A stretch of DNA of 64,000 nt from Maridesulfovibrio frigidus DSM 17176 (GCF_000711735.1 NZ_JONL01000001.1:682001-746000), one strand, 5' to 3'. Positions 23,708-33,621 are shown, numbered from the stretch's first letter. A program made the numbers and translations. The notes: generated by a model not told the origin, from the sequence alone.

Positions 23708-25510
23708 TCACAGTACAAACCTGTCAAAGGTCCAGTTTACGCCTTCTATATTGGGTAAAAATGAGCCATCATCCGCGCCTACTTCATGTGCAATCAATTC
23801 ATTCATTTTCTTGTTCATGGTAAGCAGGAGTTCAGAGTTTTCCGAATCATAAGCAAGGTTTTTCAGCTCATGTGGATCACTTTTTAGATCGTATAATTCA
23901 ACATCATTAACTTCATAAATTTCGGCAATTGTCTTAGGAGTGTTGTGTTCCTGAGGATTAAAATACCTGCTGAACTTATATTGTCCGTCAAACACACTTC
24001 GAATGGCAGACCGTTTCTTTGTATCGGGCCTCGGCATATTTTCAAAGGTCAATTTAGTTCCGGCAGCTAATTCCGCAGCGACCTTCCCCATCCAATCTGC
24101 ATCCATAAACGCCCACATGTTGTAGCAATACAATGTGCCATTGCGGACAGCGTTCATACTCGCTTTCTCGGGTTGCTCCAGCAAAGGCGAAAAGTCATTC
24201 CCTTTGAGCGGATCCGTAATTTTCTTTTCCAACTTTTTATCACTGCCAGTCATGCCTAAAATTGTCGGTATTAAGTCGAGGTGAGACGTAATGGACTTAC
24301 ACTTTTTGCCGCCTTTAATATCTGGGTGGTAAACAATAAACGGAACATTATCCTGTTCCTGATAGGCCGTCGCACCCTTGCCGGACATACCATGTCCACC
24401 GCAAAGTTCTCCATGATCAGACGTAAATATGACTATCGTGTCATCCAGCATTCCAAGATTCTCAAGTTCCGTTAGCAGAATATCCACCGAACGGTCGTTG
24501 TCGCTGATACAGTTTAGATAATAGTCCTGCAGCTTCTTCCAACGCTTGTCCTCATTGGGAAAATGTCCGGTGAGGTACGTCTGAGACTTCTGATATTCAT
24601 AGTGAGCATTGGGCCGCCCCGGCTCATCCCACGGTTGTTTGCGACTCGGCGACAGGGGAACATTCCATTCCTTCTTGTATACTCTGTCGTCAGGGGCAGG
24701 TTCAATGTCACACGATAATTTAGTGCTGCTCTGAACATCCTCACCGGGTCCATCAGTATCGTAAAACATAACATCATGCGGGTTAACGAGCCCCACTGTC
24801 AGGAACCACGGAGCATCTTCTGCGCTTAGTTTTTTTCCCTTGGTCCGCAACCACGTTTGCGCCGTAGCCGTTACAAACTGATCATAGTCATATCCACCTC
24901 GGGTCATGCCTATTTCATCGCCTATACCGGTGAAATCCGAAAAGCCGTATTTATCCATGATATCATGGCCGATAAGCTTATAACCTTTTTCAGTATCAAC
25001 CGGCTCGTGTAATTCGCGATTAAGATGCCATTTGCCTTGGTACGCAGTATAGTATCCAGCATCGCGCATCATATGGCCCACAGTAGGAATGTCGTATGAC
25101 ATATCCGATATCCATGGAAAGTCAGTATTATCAAACATTTTGGTGTGCTGAATATGCTGGCCTGTGAAAATTACAGAACGCGATGGAGTACAAACCATTG
25201 AACAAACTTGGTGATTCTCAAAGGTTGTTCCCATCTTGGTAAGTTTATCCCTTGCAGGCCAGTGCCCTTTGCCAATCAAATCAGGCATATACCTTTCCTG
25301 ATCAGTCAGGATCAAGAGAACATTATAAGGCTTGGCTTTCATCTTTCCTGCTGGTTTATTTTTTCTGATAGGCGAACTTTTCGCAGCACTTTCGCTAGGG
25401 GCCATTGCCATTGCTCCAAGTGCTATCGATGCCATCCCCGCTGTCTGAAGAAAATTGCGACGACTTAAGGATGGTTCGGATTGATTCTCTTTTTTATCTG
25501 AAAACGACAT
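23708..25510 (-). CDS. Tat-exported Cys-type sulfatase
   Basis: 600 residues with a Tat signal (SRRNFLQTAG followed by an Ala-rich hydrophobic stretch). The sulfatase signature C107-T-P-S-R111 carries the Cys to be converted to formylglycine. D70 in LILTD is a metal ligand, FTSDHGELCG gives the conserved Asp-His pair, and GKGAT and VELYDLKSDPHELKNL are typical of the C-terminus. It hydrolyses a sulfate ester (or possibly a phosphoester) in the periplasm; substrate unknown. AGGAAG precedes the start. It begins 3 bases after the E1-like gene and is followed by its maturase. Confidence 0.92.
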   Translation of the reverse strand: MSFSDKKENQSEPSLSRRNFLQTAGMASIALGAMAMAPSESAAKSSPIRKNKPAGKMKAKPYNVLLILTDQERYMPDLIGKGHWPARDKLTKMGTTFENHQVCSMVCTPSRSVIFTGQHIQHTKMFDNTDFPWISDMSYDIPTVGHMMRDAGYYTAYQGKWHLNRELHEPVDTEKGYKLIGHDIMDKYGFSDFTGIGDEIGMTRGGYDYDQFVTATAQTWLRTKGKKLSAEDAPWFLTVGLVNPHDVMFYDTDGPGEDVQSSTKLSCDIEPAPDDRVYKKEWNVPLSPSRKQPWDEPGRPNAHYEYQKSQTYLTGHFPNEDKRWKKLQDYYLNCISDNDRSVDILLTELENLGMLDDTIVIFTSDHGELCGGHGMSGKGATAYQEQDNVPFIVYHPDIKGGKKCKSITSHLDLIPTILGMTGSDKKLEKKITDPLKGNDFSPLLEQPEKASMNAVRNGTLYCYNMWAFMDADWMGKVAAELAAGTKLTFENMPRPDTKKRSAIRSVFDGQYKFSRYFNPQEHNTPKTIAEIYEVNDVELYDLKSDPHELKNLAYDSENSELLLTMNKKMNELIAHEVGADDGSFLPNIEGVNWTFDRFVL

Positions 25511-25513
25511 TGG

Positions 25514-26350
25514 TTACTTCCTGCCTTCCGGCCCCACATGCTTCAGCATTTTGTGGGTAAACGGATCATACATAGCATAATCCGGTGCATATGAAATAGT
25601 TCCCCAGTCCAATATGATCTTAACAGCTTCAAGCGCAATGGCGGCGCTCTGCATCCAGACCATGGGTGCGAAGGTGGAGAAATTACCACCCATCATTTTT
25701 TCTGCGCCATCCTCATTATAAAAGGATAGAACCCCCTCAATTCCAGCATAAGTCTTAATCAACTCCTCAACCAACTTGTCCTTTTGTTCAGTGGACATGT
25801 TGTAGAGTTCCTCAATGCTCATATCCTCGGTACCAAAACCGTAGAAAGTCTCGAAAGGGACACTGTTTTTATCAAAAACGCGGACATTAAGGTACGGCAT
25901 AGCCACAGATTCAACCATGGGAAGGCCAGCTTCCATACACCTTCTGGCGACATGAATGGAAGGAATAATATCATCAATACACATAAGCACGACCTCGGCC
26001 CCTTCAAGCATCTGCCCTATTGAGTCGTCATCGGTTACGTAAAATTCTTCGAGCCTCAGCTCTGGGTTAACGTCAAGCAGGAACCGTTTAGTGGCATCAA
26101 CTTTATGCTCCCCGAGAGTAGAATTATAGCAATGAAGCTGACGATTCAAATTAGACGCTTCAAAATGGTCGATATCCACAATGCGCAATCCGCCCACACC
26201 GCTTCGGACAAGTATCTCAGCCGAAACAGATCCGAGCGCACCAACTCCAAAGACAGGTATGGTAGAATTTCTAAGCTTCTCCTGCCTTTCCTTACCTAGA
26301 ATACCAAGATTTCTCTCAACCATTTTTGAGTAATAGCTACCTTCGGACAT
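25514..26350 (-). CDS. ThiF/MoeB/HesA-family E1-like adenylyltransferase
   Basis: 278 residues; AGGGG seven bases before ATG. Rossmann ATP site GVGALGSVSAEILVRSGVG, then DIDHFEASNLNRQ with the Arg of the adenylation site, GEHKVDA and CIDD. These enzymes adenylate the C-terminus of a ubiquitin-like sulfur carrier or an amino acid. The CxxC zinc pairs of MoeB/ThiF are absent, as in TcdA-like or HesA-like branches. First gene of an operon with the sulfatase and anSME, an unusual partnership; no ThiS/MoaD-like carrier is encoded nearby. Substrate unknown. Confidence 0.82.
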   Translation of the reverse strand: MSEGSYYSKMVERNLGILGKERQEKLRNSTIPVFGVGALGSVSAEILVRSGVGGLRIVDIDHFEASNLNRQLHCYNSTLGEHKVDATKRFLLDVNPELRLEEFYVTDDDSIGQMLEGAEVVLMCIDDIIPSIHVARRCMEAGLPMVESVAMPYLNVRVFDKNSVPFETFYGFGTEDMSIEELYNMSTEQKDKLVEELIKTYAGIEGVLSFYNEDGAEKMMGGNFSTFAPMVWMQSAAIALEAVKIILDWGTISYAPDYAMYDPFTHKMLKHVGPEGRK

Positions 26351-26471
26351 AAATAACCCCTATATTTACATAATAAAATTTGTCATACAGGACAAAGAGC
26401 CCAAACACAAAGCAAACCATATATAATTACAATAATTTACAAATAAAACAATAGGACCATAGTCTTTTCTT

Positions 26472-27974
26472 ATGAATGACATGGATAAAGACGAAATACA
26501 ACAACACCTCGCAGCTCATGTAGAGGTTCCGTACGATATCCAGTTTATTGCCGTAGTGCTGGACTGGGCCACCGAAATAGTCAAGATTGCCGGCGGTGAA
26601 AAAGATGAATCCGAAGGGATCAGACTTGCTCTCGAAGAGACTCTTGTCTTTATATTCAAAAGCTATCCAGATGCGGAAGATTGGGAACTTGTCCGCGTGA
26701 CTCTCCAGCTATTAATGGATGGTCAGGTGGAGATATCCCTATCCAATGCCGGACCTCCAGTGCATATGGATAAAATCCCGACCTATGATCCTACGACACC
26801 TGCAGAATCTAATCTGGGCGGGTTATGGCATTTTCTAGCCGAAAAATCTGTCGATGATCTCGAATTTAAGAATCTAGGCATGGACGGATGGCGCGTATAC
26901 ATAAGAAAGAAACTCGCGAATCATGCATATGAAAAAATGCTGCTAACACCCGCCGAATCAATGCAGGAAGCCAAAAAGAAATTTAAATTCACTACCCGCG
27001 TAGCAACACCAGACGATGCAGCTGCGCTCATTGACCTGACCTACGACACCTACAGATATTCTTACCCAGACGATGAATTTTATCATAAATCCCGTCTTGC
27101 AAAAGATATATCCGAAGGCAAACTCATCTGCTTACTCGTGGAATCAGACGGCGTTATAGTAGGAAATTCAACTTATTCTTTCTCAAAAGAATCTCCTACA
27201 TACTCCTGCTCAGGAGCACTAATGATCCGGCCAGAGTTTAGAACCACTCGCGCAATCATTTTTCTTCTCCGCGAAATATGCAGTTTCATGGCTGATAACC
27301 CTATTCAGGTTGATTTATTCTACGCCAATATAGTGACCGCACATAAAGCCTCTCAGAAAGTTTCAGAAAAAGGAGGGTCGACACCTCTAGCCCTTCTTCT
27401 GTCTATAGGCACGCCTGCTGACTACCAGGGTTTAAAAGTTCAAATTGATCAAAGGGAGCATTTTCTACTCTGTGCCATGATGGCTACCCCTCCCACAATG
27501 GACAGACTCTACTTGCCTGAAAAACACCATAGAGTGATGTCCCCCATGCTGAATAGATTCGGATGCAGAGCTGAACTTATAGAAACATACACCACAACCT
27601 TTGCTGACAGCACGACCTTTGATACAGACGAAGACCCACTCGAAAGAACCGCATACGTTACAGTAAAAACCATAAGCGAAGACTGGATAAACAAGTTTAG
27701 GCAAAAAAAATTCTTCCTTTTTGCCAACGGCATCAAAGTAGCTCTTTTTCTTGTTCCGGCATGGGAAGAGCTTCCTCCAGACCTTGAAAATAAAATGGGA
27801 CAGCTCAACGCTATTTTTACTGGTGTAAAACCTATTTCAGTCTCAAAATTCTACCTTGTTTATATAGCTTTAACTTACGCAGTAGACTTTGAATCAATCA
27901 ATCTCCATGATCCTCTTGCTGAAAATCTAAAGACGCACGTCCAGAAACTCTACAGTGAAATGCTGGAAATGTAG
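26472..27974 (+). CDS. HATPase (RsbW-like) - GNAT fusion protein
   Basis: 500 residues. Residues about 15-150 look like a GHKL anti-sigma-type ATPase: LALEETLVFIFKSYP in N-box position and ISLSNAGPPV in G1 position. The N-box Asn is replaced and the G1 box lacks the usual DxGxG, so it may be degenerate. Residues about 175-330 resemble a GNAT acetyltransferase (TRVATPDDAAALIDLTYDTYRYSYP, VGNSTYSF, ALMIRPEFR). The last 150 residues have no recognised motif. Soluble. It starts divergently from the E1/sulfatase operon and ends 9 bases before the MFS gene. Similar HATPase-GNAT proteins exist in deltaproteobacteria as far as I recall, with no defined function. Confidence 0.7.
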   Translation: MNDMDKDEIQQHLAAHVEVPYDIQFIAVVLDWATEIVKIAGGEKDESEGIRLALEETLVFIFKSYPDAEDWELVRVTLQLLMDGQVEISLSNAGPPVHMDKIPTYDPTTPAESNLGGLWHFLAEKSVDDLEFKNLGMDGWRVYIRKKLANHAYEKMLLTPAESMQEAKKKFKFTTRVATPDDAAALIDLTYDTYRYSYPDDEFYHKSRLAKDISEGKLICLLVESDGVIVGNSTYSFSKESPTYSCSGALMIRPEFRTTRAIIFLLREICSFMADNPIQVDLFYANIVTAHKASQKVSEKGGSTPLALLLSIGTPADYQGLKVQIDQREHFLLCAMMATPPTMDRLYLPEKHHRVMSPMLNRFGCRAELIETYTTTFADSTTFDTDEDPLERTAYVTVKTISEDWINKFRQKKFFLFANGIKVALFLVPAWEELPPDLENKMGQLNAIFTGVKPISVSKFYLVYIALTYAVDFESINLHDPLAENLKTHVQKLYSEMLEM

Positions 27975-27983
27975 GAGAGAAGT

Positions 27984-29204
27984 TTGACTCAAGTCTCGCA
28001 AAAAACCAGAAACGGCATGTCCATCAAAGGTTTTAGCCTAGCGCTCGCAGCGCTGAGCAGTGTAGTCTGGATGGGAACCAGTATTTTTATACCGGGCTTG
28101 CCAGAAATAGGACGTGATCTGTCCATGAGCAGTCAAGAGCTCAGCGCAACACTTACGCTCTATTTCGTCAGCTTTGCTGCAGTAATGATTGTGGCGGGAC
28201 CTCTGTCTGACGCGTGGGGACGACGGAACTTCGTTCTCACAGGACTAGCTCTGTTTTGTCTGGGCAGTTTAGTGTGTCCTATGGCAGACAGCGGTACTGT
28301 TTTTCTGGCTGGGCGGGTAATTCAAGGACTTGGCGTGGGACTGATTCAAGTTCCTACATTAGCAATGGTTCGAGATGAATGCCCGGGACCCGAAGCATAC
28401 ACAGTACTAGGACTGCTTGGCGCGATGACCGCGCTTATCCCTATACTATCTATGCTTATAGGCGGAGTGGTCATAGAATATGTCGGGTGGCGTGTTGTCT
28501 TTTACATTCTGACAGGTGTGTCCATCGCGAGCGGCTTTGCATCCATTTACTTAGGTGAAACTCTCCCGAAGGAAAATCGACCGCCCAGAGTAGACTTCGC
28601 TGGCAGCCTGAAAAATTACCGAGATATCCTCCTTTCCAATCAGATATTATTGGTAGCAGGACCTCTACTAATGTTCGCAGTATTTCAAGGAGCCTACCTT
28701 GTAATCACCCCACTATCTCTACAAACAGATTTCGGCCTAACTCCGACCGGATTCGCCATAGCCAACATACTAATCATAGCGGGTATTATTGCTGGTCAAT
28801 TATCAGCTGTAAGGGCCGTTAAGAAATTTCCCCCGAAAAAGCTCTTTGTACTCGGTGCAGTTATCGGCCTCGCTGGCAGCGTGCTGTTTTCAGCTTTAGA
28901 CATGACTTCATCTATGTCACATGTCATTATCTTCATGGCCCCTTTGACTCTTTTAGGATTCAGCTTCGGATTCATCGAGCCAATCAGTTTAAAGTCGCTG
29001 TTCGCTAAATTTAAAGAGACTTCAGGCATGGCATCAGCCTCATACGTCAGCCTTCTACTTATATGCCAAGGTATAGGAAGCACTGTCGCAGGAATGCTCA
29101 TGGACGGTTCCTTTTCCCCGCAGAACACGCTATCTATAATGATTACCCCTCTGGGAATCCTAATGGTGGTGCTGACGTTTAGTGGGCGGGATAAGTTGCT
29201 TTAG
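27984..29204 (+). CDS. MFS drug-efflux-type transporter (Bcr/CflA-like)
   Basis: 406 residues, 12 predicted membrane segments. TTG start with AGGAG six bases upstream; an ATG eleven codons in has no such site. The loop 2-3 motif GPLSDAWGRRNFVL is the MFS signature, and GRVIQGLGVG with VRDECPG and WRVVFYIL follow the Bcr/CflA pattern. Expected to export small molecules by proton antiport. It is likely in one transcript with the HATPase-GNAT gene (9-base gap), so the acetyltransferase and exporter may act on one compound. Its last 26 bases overlap the convergent hemerythrin gene. Confidence 0.85.
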   Translation: MTQVSQKTRNGMSIKGFSLALAALSSVVWMGTSIFIPGLPEIGRDLSMSSQELSATLTLYFVSFAAVMIVAGPLSDAWGRRNFVLTGLALFCLGSLVCPMADSGTVFLAGRVIQGLGVGLIQVPTLAMVRDECPGPEAYTVLGLLGAMTALIPILSMLIGGVVIEYVGWRVVFYILTGVSIASGFASIYLGETLPKENRPPRVDFAGSLKNYRDILLSNQILLVAGPLLMFAVFQGAYLVITPLSLQTDFGLTPTGFAIANILIIAGIIAGQLSAVRAVKKFPPKKLFVLGAVIGLAGSVLFSALDMTSSMSHVIIFMAPLTLLGFSFGFIEPISLKSLFAKFKETSGMASASYVSLLLICQGIGSTVAGMLMDGSFSPQNTLSIMITPLGILMVVLTFSGRDKLL

Positions 29205-29481
29205 CTGGAAATTCTTTCACTACACGCTTCAATCGTGCATGCTCTGCGGAGTGCTTTGTTAATTCAGGGCAACTAATTGATGCCATGTAAGCCTCTTCAT
29301 TTGAAAAATGAAAAACGGTGTACTCGCGCAAACACGACATTGCGCGTGTTAGTTTATCCCTGTCAGAAAAGTCACAAGATATTTTAATGATAGAATTTGC
29401 TATCTTAATCAGCCTCTTATGCTCATCATCAATAGACTTAACGCCAACGCTCAAAGAATCAACCCATTCTAATTTACCCAT
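29179..29481 (-). CDS. C-terminally truncated bacteriohemerythrin
   Basis: 100 residues; GGGAG six bases before ATG. Hemerythrin ligands H21 (DEHKRL), H58 and E62 (FHFSNEE), H77 and H81 (KHSAEH) are present. The usual protein has about 130 residues, with the last helix giving one more His and an Asp; here the frame stops first, inside the 3' end of the convergent MFS gene. The diiron site would therefore miss ligands, so oxygen binding is doubtful. Possibly a decaying gene. Confidence 0.75.
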   Translation of the reverse strand: MGKLEWVDSLSVGVKSIDDEHKRLIKIANSIIKISCDFSDRDKLTRAMSCLREYTVFHFSNEEAYMASISCPELTKHSAEHARLKRVVKEFPAKATYPAH

Positions 29482-29656
29482 TTAGCACTCCCAAAATAAC
29501 ATAAAGTTGATCATAACCTTATCGCCACTATTCTTTTTAGCATCCATGCAGATGACCTACAAATCAACATCAAAACCAGTCATTCCAATCATAGTATGCC
29601 CTAAAATCATACTTTACATTTGTAGCTAATGGAATCTCAGAACTCGTATAGCCCTA

Positions 29657-30961
29657 TTAAATATTATCATCAGGGTACAAAACCCTAGCTGCGCGCCAGA
29701 AAACTTCTTCGGCATTACCCGCCGCAGAATCGGTATTAACAATCACTGCGAAATAATGATTCTTGTACTTATTAACTATAACTTTATATCCATTGATCTC
29801 CCCTGCATGTCCGATAGCGCCCTTGTGATAAGATAATCCAAGACCGTAACCAGCCGTGCCACCATTTAGTGGCCCTCCGGTGGTCATTGAAACAAAATCC
29901 ATCATTTGAATCGTTGAGTACTCGGTGAGTAATTTCATTTCATGTATTGACTCAATCCATTGCAGCATGTTCGGCAACGTACTAATCATATTGCCAGCTG
30001 AAAAAGCAATCGTAGGAGAATATAAAGTCGCGTCTACCCAAGTACCGCTATCGTCTTTATATCCACTTATATATTCCAAAGGAACGGCCCTATTCTCGCC
30101 AGCTGGAACAGATGTATCGGTCAAGCCCAAAGGTTCTATAATTTTAGTCGTTATCAATTCTTTGAAACTTGAACCTCCTGCTTTTTCAGCAATAAGTCCT
30201 AGAATTACAAAATTTGTATTTGAGTAATTCCAGCCAGCACCCGGAGCAAAATTATTCGGGGTTGCACTGTCGCGCGCATAAGAAACAAGCTCTTCTGGCA
30301 AAAATTCTTGAGTAGAGTCCGCAGTATAACGGGCATAAAAAGTCCCGGTTCCTGTATAGGACGTTATTCCAGCAGTCATATTCAGTAGTTGGCGGATTGT
30401 TATGATATCACTGTTTGGGTAATATCCAACTCCCATCCAGTCATCAATAGTATCCTCTAAACGCAAGAGCCCCTCCTCAACCATTTTTAGTATGAGGGTG
30501 GCTGTATAAGATTTTGTCATACTGCCAATGCGCGTATACAAATATGTTCTCATTTCAAAATCGGATGAACCGGCCCATGCGGTGGAAACAAAAAATGAAG
30601 GGAAGAAATCTTTATCTGATGTCCCTTTAACATCCGCTACATTTGAGGCGAAAGTTGCAATTCCCGTAGCCCCCATCCAAGTCGCGCCGCCTACTTCTCG
30701 AACAGCCAGTGCCCCGCCTGGAAATCCAAAATCAGCCTTAGATTGATCAAGTGATGCTTGTAAGGCCTTTGCCTGATCGGCAGGAAAATCAGTACCGCTA
30801 TTGCCGCAACCACGCGCTCCCATTATTGATATGGCAGAAAACACAATAATCGCTGACATGAAAATTTTGCGTAAAGTCGTATGGCTAGAGTTAAATTTTG
30901 AATTATGCGGAGAGAAAGTATCTTTAAAAATATCTAGCGTGTGTTTGGATGTAAAGTTCAT
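29657..30961 (-). CDS. Exported serine hydrolase of the beta-lactamase/AmpC family
   Basis: 434 residues from ATG 30961 (AAAGGA upstream); the frame extends 21 codons further without a ribosome-binding site. A hydrophobic segment at about 33-48 is followed by C52 (GARGC), perhaps a non-standard lipobox. Class C / D-Ala-D-Ala carboxypeptidase motifs: S147-M-T-K150, Y-S-N in WNYSNTNF, and HAGEI in the KTG position. Likely a periplasmic penicillin-binding-like peptidase or esterase. Monocistronic; the next gene upstream on this strand is FkbM. Confidence 0.85.
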   Translation of the reverse strand: MNFTSKHTLDIFKDTFSPHNSKFNSSHTTLRKIFMSAIIVFSAISIMGARGCGNSGTDFPADQAKALQASLDQSKADFGFPGGALAVREVGGATWMGATGIATFASNVADVKGTSDKDFFPSFFVSTAWAGSSDFEMRTYLYTRIGSMTKSYTATLILKMVEEGLLRLEDTIDDWMGVGYYPNSDIITIRQLLNMTAGITSYTGTGTFYARYTADSTQEFLPEELVSYARDSATPNNFAPGAGWNYSNTNFVILGLIAEKAGGSSFKELITTKIIEPLGLTDTSVPAGENRAVPLEYISGYKDDSGTWVDATLYSPTIAFSAGNMISTLPNMLQWIESIHEMKLLTEYSTIQMMDFVSMTTGGPLNGGTAGYGLGLSYHKGAIGHAGEINGYKVIVNKYKNHYFAVIVNTDSAAGNAEEVFWRAARVLYPDDNI

Positions 30962-31033
30962 TTTATCCTTTAAAATAGTCGACAAATTAACGCAATAATA
31001 ACGAGTATTATATTCATCAAACAAAATCTACGT

Positions 31034-32017
31034 TCATCCGCCCTGCCTTTCAACATCCTTATTTATAGCTTTCCAGCCAACGGTAAAACTAGTCATTTTC
31101 CTAATATTATTTGCGACAGCTTCATTCTTCACATTCGCTACAAAAGTTGTCTCATGATATGGATAAGCCGTTTTAAAAACTAGATTAGGATACGCTGCAA
31201 ATTTCTCTTCCAGTATATGCGAGCTCCGCCCCTCTCCCACTTCATGATATGAGGCTATTGCCGCCCACGACTTTGGATTATCGCTAATGTAGAGTGCTAT
31301 ATCATACGCGATATCGACCTCAGCGCCCTCTATGTCCATTTTGAAAAATTCTACACCTTTAGGAGCATAATCTGCAATAAGATCATTTAAAGTAATCGCT
31401 TCAACTATAAATGAATCAGAATCTCTTTCAGCTTCCGAACCAGATTCAGTGAGCGAATCACCTTCATTAATACAGCTTTCTCCGCCAGATTTGTGCTGAA
31501 AGCTTACTTCACCACTTCTAGTATAGAGAGCTTTTCTAACAAGTTCACAGTTCGCAAAATTATTCTTACCGATATCTGCGCCTATAAAATCTGCGCTCTG
31601 ATTGTCCGGTTCCAGAAAGATAACCTTTCCTGCCTTTGCTGCGGCACTGAAATACATACCCGAAATACCATTCCACGGGCCGGCATCCACAACAGTCGAA
31701 TCCGCGCTAACAGTGCCGGGCAATGTATACCCTCTAAGCTCACACACAAATTCAAAAAAAGGACAAACGGACGTATAAAATCTGGCCGAACCTATTTTAC
31801 ATTCCCACGCTTTAAATTGAAAGGAATAGCGGGTCATTGGCTCATATTTCCAAAAGGGCATATAGCCTAAAATGGAAGAAAATCGGACTACAAACCAATC
31901 TCCTACTTTCTCAAGATAAAAGTCTTTAGAGCAAAACAGCTCTTCAACTTCCTGAAACTGCTCGTAAGTTTCTTTTTCGACCTTGCCAATAAACTTGTGT
32001 AAAAGTTCGCTATCCAT
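31034..32017 (-). CDS. FkbM-family SAM methyltransferase
   Basis: 327 residues from ATG 32017, with an AGGGGGG Shine-Dalgarno; an upstream extension of 23 codons overlaps the htrA promoter region and is unlikely. SAM-binding motif VVDAGPWNGISGMYFS, acidic LEPDN, and the FkbM signature FFKMDIEGAE. The first 90 residues are family-specific. Usually methylates hydroxyls of sugars or natural products; target unknown. Divergent from htrA. Confidence 0.82.
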   Translation of the reverse strand: MDSELLHKFIGKVEKETYEQFQEVEELFCSKDFYLEKVGDWFVVRFSSILGYMPFWKYEPMTRYSFQFKAWECKIGSARFYTSVCPFFEFVCELRGYTLPGTVSADSTVVDAGPWNGISGMYFSAAAKAGKVIFLEPDNQSADFIGADIGKNNFANCELVRKALYTRSGEVSFQHKSGGESCINEGDSLTESGSEAERDSDSFIVEAITLNDLIADYAPKGVEFFKMDIEGAEVDIAYDIALYISDNPKSWAAIASYHEVGEGRSSHILEEKFAAYPNLVFKTAYPYHETTFVANVKNEAVANNIRKMTSFTVGWKAINKDVERQGG

Positions 32018-32172
32018 TGTCCCCCCTGCATAAACGGTGAAATACATGTATAAACATTTTTTCACAACTGTAGGACAACTTGCCACTACCTATTTACTTT
32101 TATACAAATAGTCATATAATTATTTTTAATGCCGTCGCTATCCGTTTTCCTGACGGCACATCAGGAGGTTTC

Positions 32173-33621
32173 ATGAATTCCAAGCGACTTTTAGGTGTTT
32201 TTACTCTTATCACTTTAATGATGCTCCCCGTCTCTGCAATGGCAAACGGGCTACCCACTTTTGTTGAGCTCGCAAAAAAATGCGGCCCTTCAGTTGTTTT
32301 CATCAGCACTGTAAACACAGTGAAGCAAGACGGCTCCACGCAAAACAAATTCCACTCCTCTCCCGGACAGAAAAATCCTCTTGAGGACTTTTTTAAACAA
32401 TTCGAAGACAGATTTAAAGGCAACAGTCCTAAGCAGAAACGTAAGCAAGGCGGCCTCGGAACCGGCTTTATCATCTCCGCTGACGGATATATTGTAACAA
32501 ATAATCACGTTGTAGCTTCAGCCGATATAGTTAAAGTTAAGCTTCAGAATGCTGATCGCGAATACACGGCTAAACTTATCGGACTTGATAAGGAAACAGA
32601 TCTTGCTCTGTTAAAAATTGATGCAGGAAAGAAACTTCCCTTCCTTAGTTTTGCAAATTCAGACAAAGCACAGGTTGGAGAATGGGTTATGGCTATAGGT
32701 AATCCATTCGGACTTGGTCATACCGTGACTAAAGGCATTATCAGCGCGAAAGGCCGCATCATTGGTGCAGGACCATTCGATAACTTCATCCAGACTGATG
32801 CTAGCATTAACCCCGGCAACAGTGGTGGACCACTAATCGACATGAAAGGTAAAGTGCTCGGCATTAACACCATGATACTTGCCAACGGTCAGGGAATCGG
32901 CTTTGCCATTCCAAGCAACATGGCTGAAAATGTAATATCGCAGCTTAAGACAAACAATAAAGTCAGCCGCGGCTGGCTTGGCGTAACGATACAGGACGCT
33001 GATGCTAATACTGCCAAAGCTCTCGGACTTTCCAGCAAAACAGGTGCTCTCGTAAGCTCTGTTAACCCTGGAGATCCAGCTGACAAAGGCGGCATGAAAG
33101 TCGGTGATGTCATATTAGAAGTAGGCGGCGCAAAAATTGACGACACCAACGACTTGCTTCGCACAATAGCAGCTCTTCTTCCCGGCAAGAAAGTCGACGT
33201 TCAGGTATGGCGCAAAGGCCAGGCTAAGAACCTGCTTGTCACCCTTGGCGAAAGAAACGGTAAAACAGTTGTAGCCGTTAAGGATTTCGGTCCTAAAGCC
33301 AAGCAGGAAACAGTTGAAGAGCTAGGCCTTGTTGCTCGCTCCATTGACCGTGAAGCCGAAGCTAAGGCTCTAGGATTAGCCAAAATGGAAGGTTTACTTG
33401 TGATCGAAGTACAGCCGAACACTCCAGCTGAAGAAGCCGCTATAGCGGTAGGCGATGCGATTCTGGAAGCTAACCAGCATAAAGTCAACACTATTGAAGA
33501 TCTTCGCAAGATCATCAATAGCGAAGGCAAAGAACGTGGACTTGTGATGCTTCTAATTAAGCGTCAGGGAAGAAACATATTCCGCACCATCGAACTTGCC
33601 CCGAAAAAGACGGCTGAATAA
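32173..33621 (+). CDS. degP: Do-type periplasmic serine protease/chaperone HtrA (DegP)
   Basis: 482 residues from ATG 32173 with AGGAGG; the frame is open further upstream but without a start site. Signal peptide 1-24 (ends SAMA). Trypsin-like domain with H112 (TNNHVV), D143 (ETDLALLKI) and S217 (NPGNSGGPL), plus the Q-rich LA-loop region of DegP (55-92). Two PDZ domains follow (about 270-365 and 390-475). Degrades or refolds misfolded envelope proteins. Single gene with its own terminator. Confidence 0.93.
   Translation: MNSKRLLGVFTLITLMMLPVSAMANGLPTFVELAKKCGPSVVFISTVNTVKQDGSTQNKFHSSPGQKNPLEDFFKQFEDRFKGNSPKQKRKQGGLGTGFIISADGYIVTNNHVVASADIVKVKLQNADREYTAKLIGLDKETDLALLKIDAGKKLPFLSFANSDKAQVGEWVMAIGNPFGLGHTVTKGIISAKGRIIGAGPFDNFIQTDASINPGNSGGPLIDMKGKVLGINTMILANGQGIGFAIPSNMAENVISQLKTNNKVSRGWLGVTIQDADANTAKALGLSSKTGALVSSVNPGDPADKGGMKVGDVILEVGGAKIDDTNDLLRTIAALLPGKKVDVQVWRKGQAKNLLVTLGERNGKTVVAVKDFGPKAKQETVEELGLVARSIDREAEAKALGLAKMEGLLVIEVQPNTPAEEAAIAVGDAILEANQHKVNTIEDLRKIINSEGKERGLVMLLIKRQGRNIFRTIELAPKKTAE

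Noticed and set aside
32080-32172. N-terminal extension of HtrA
   Set aside because: AGGAGG directly before ATG 32173 and a signal peptide starting there fix the start; the upstream part lies in the promoter region.
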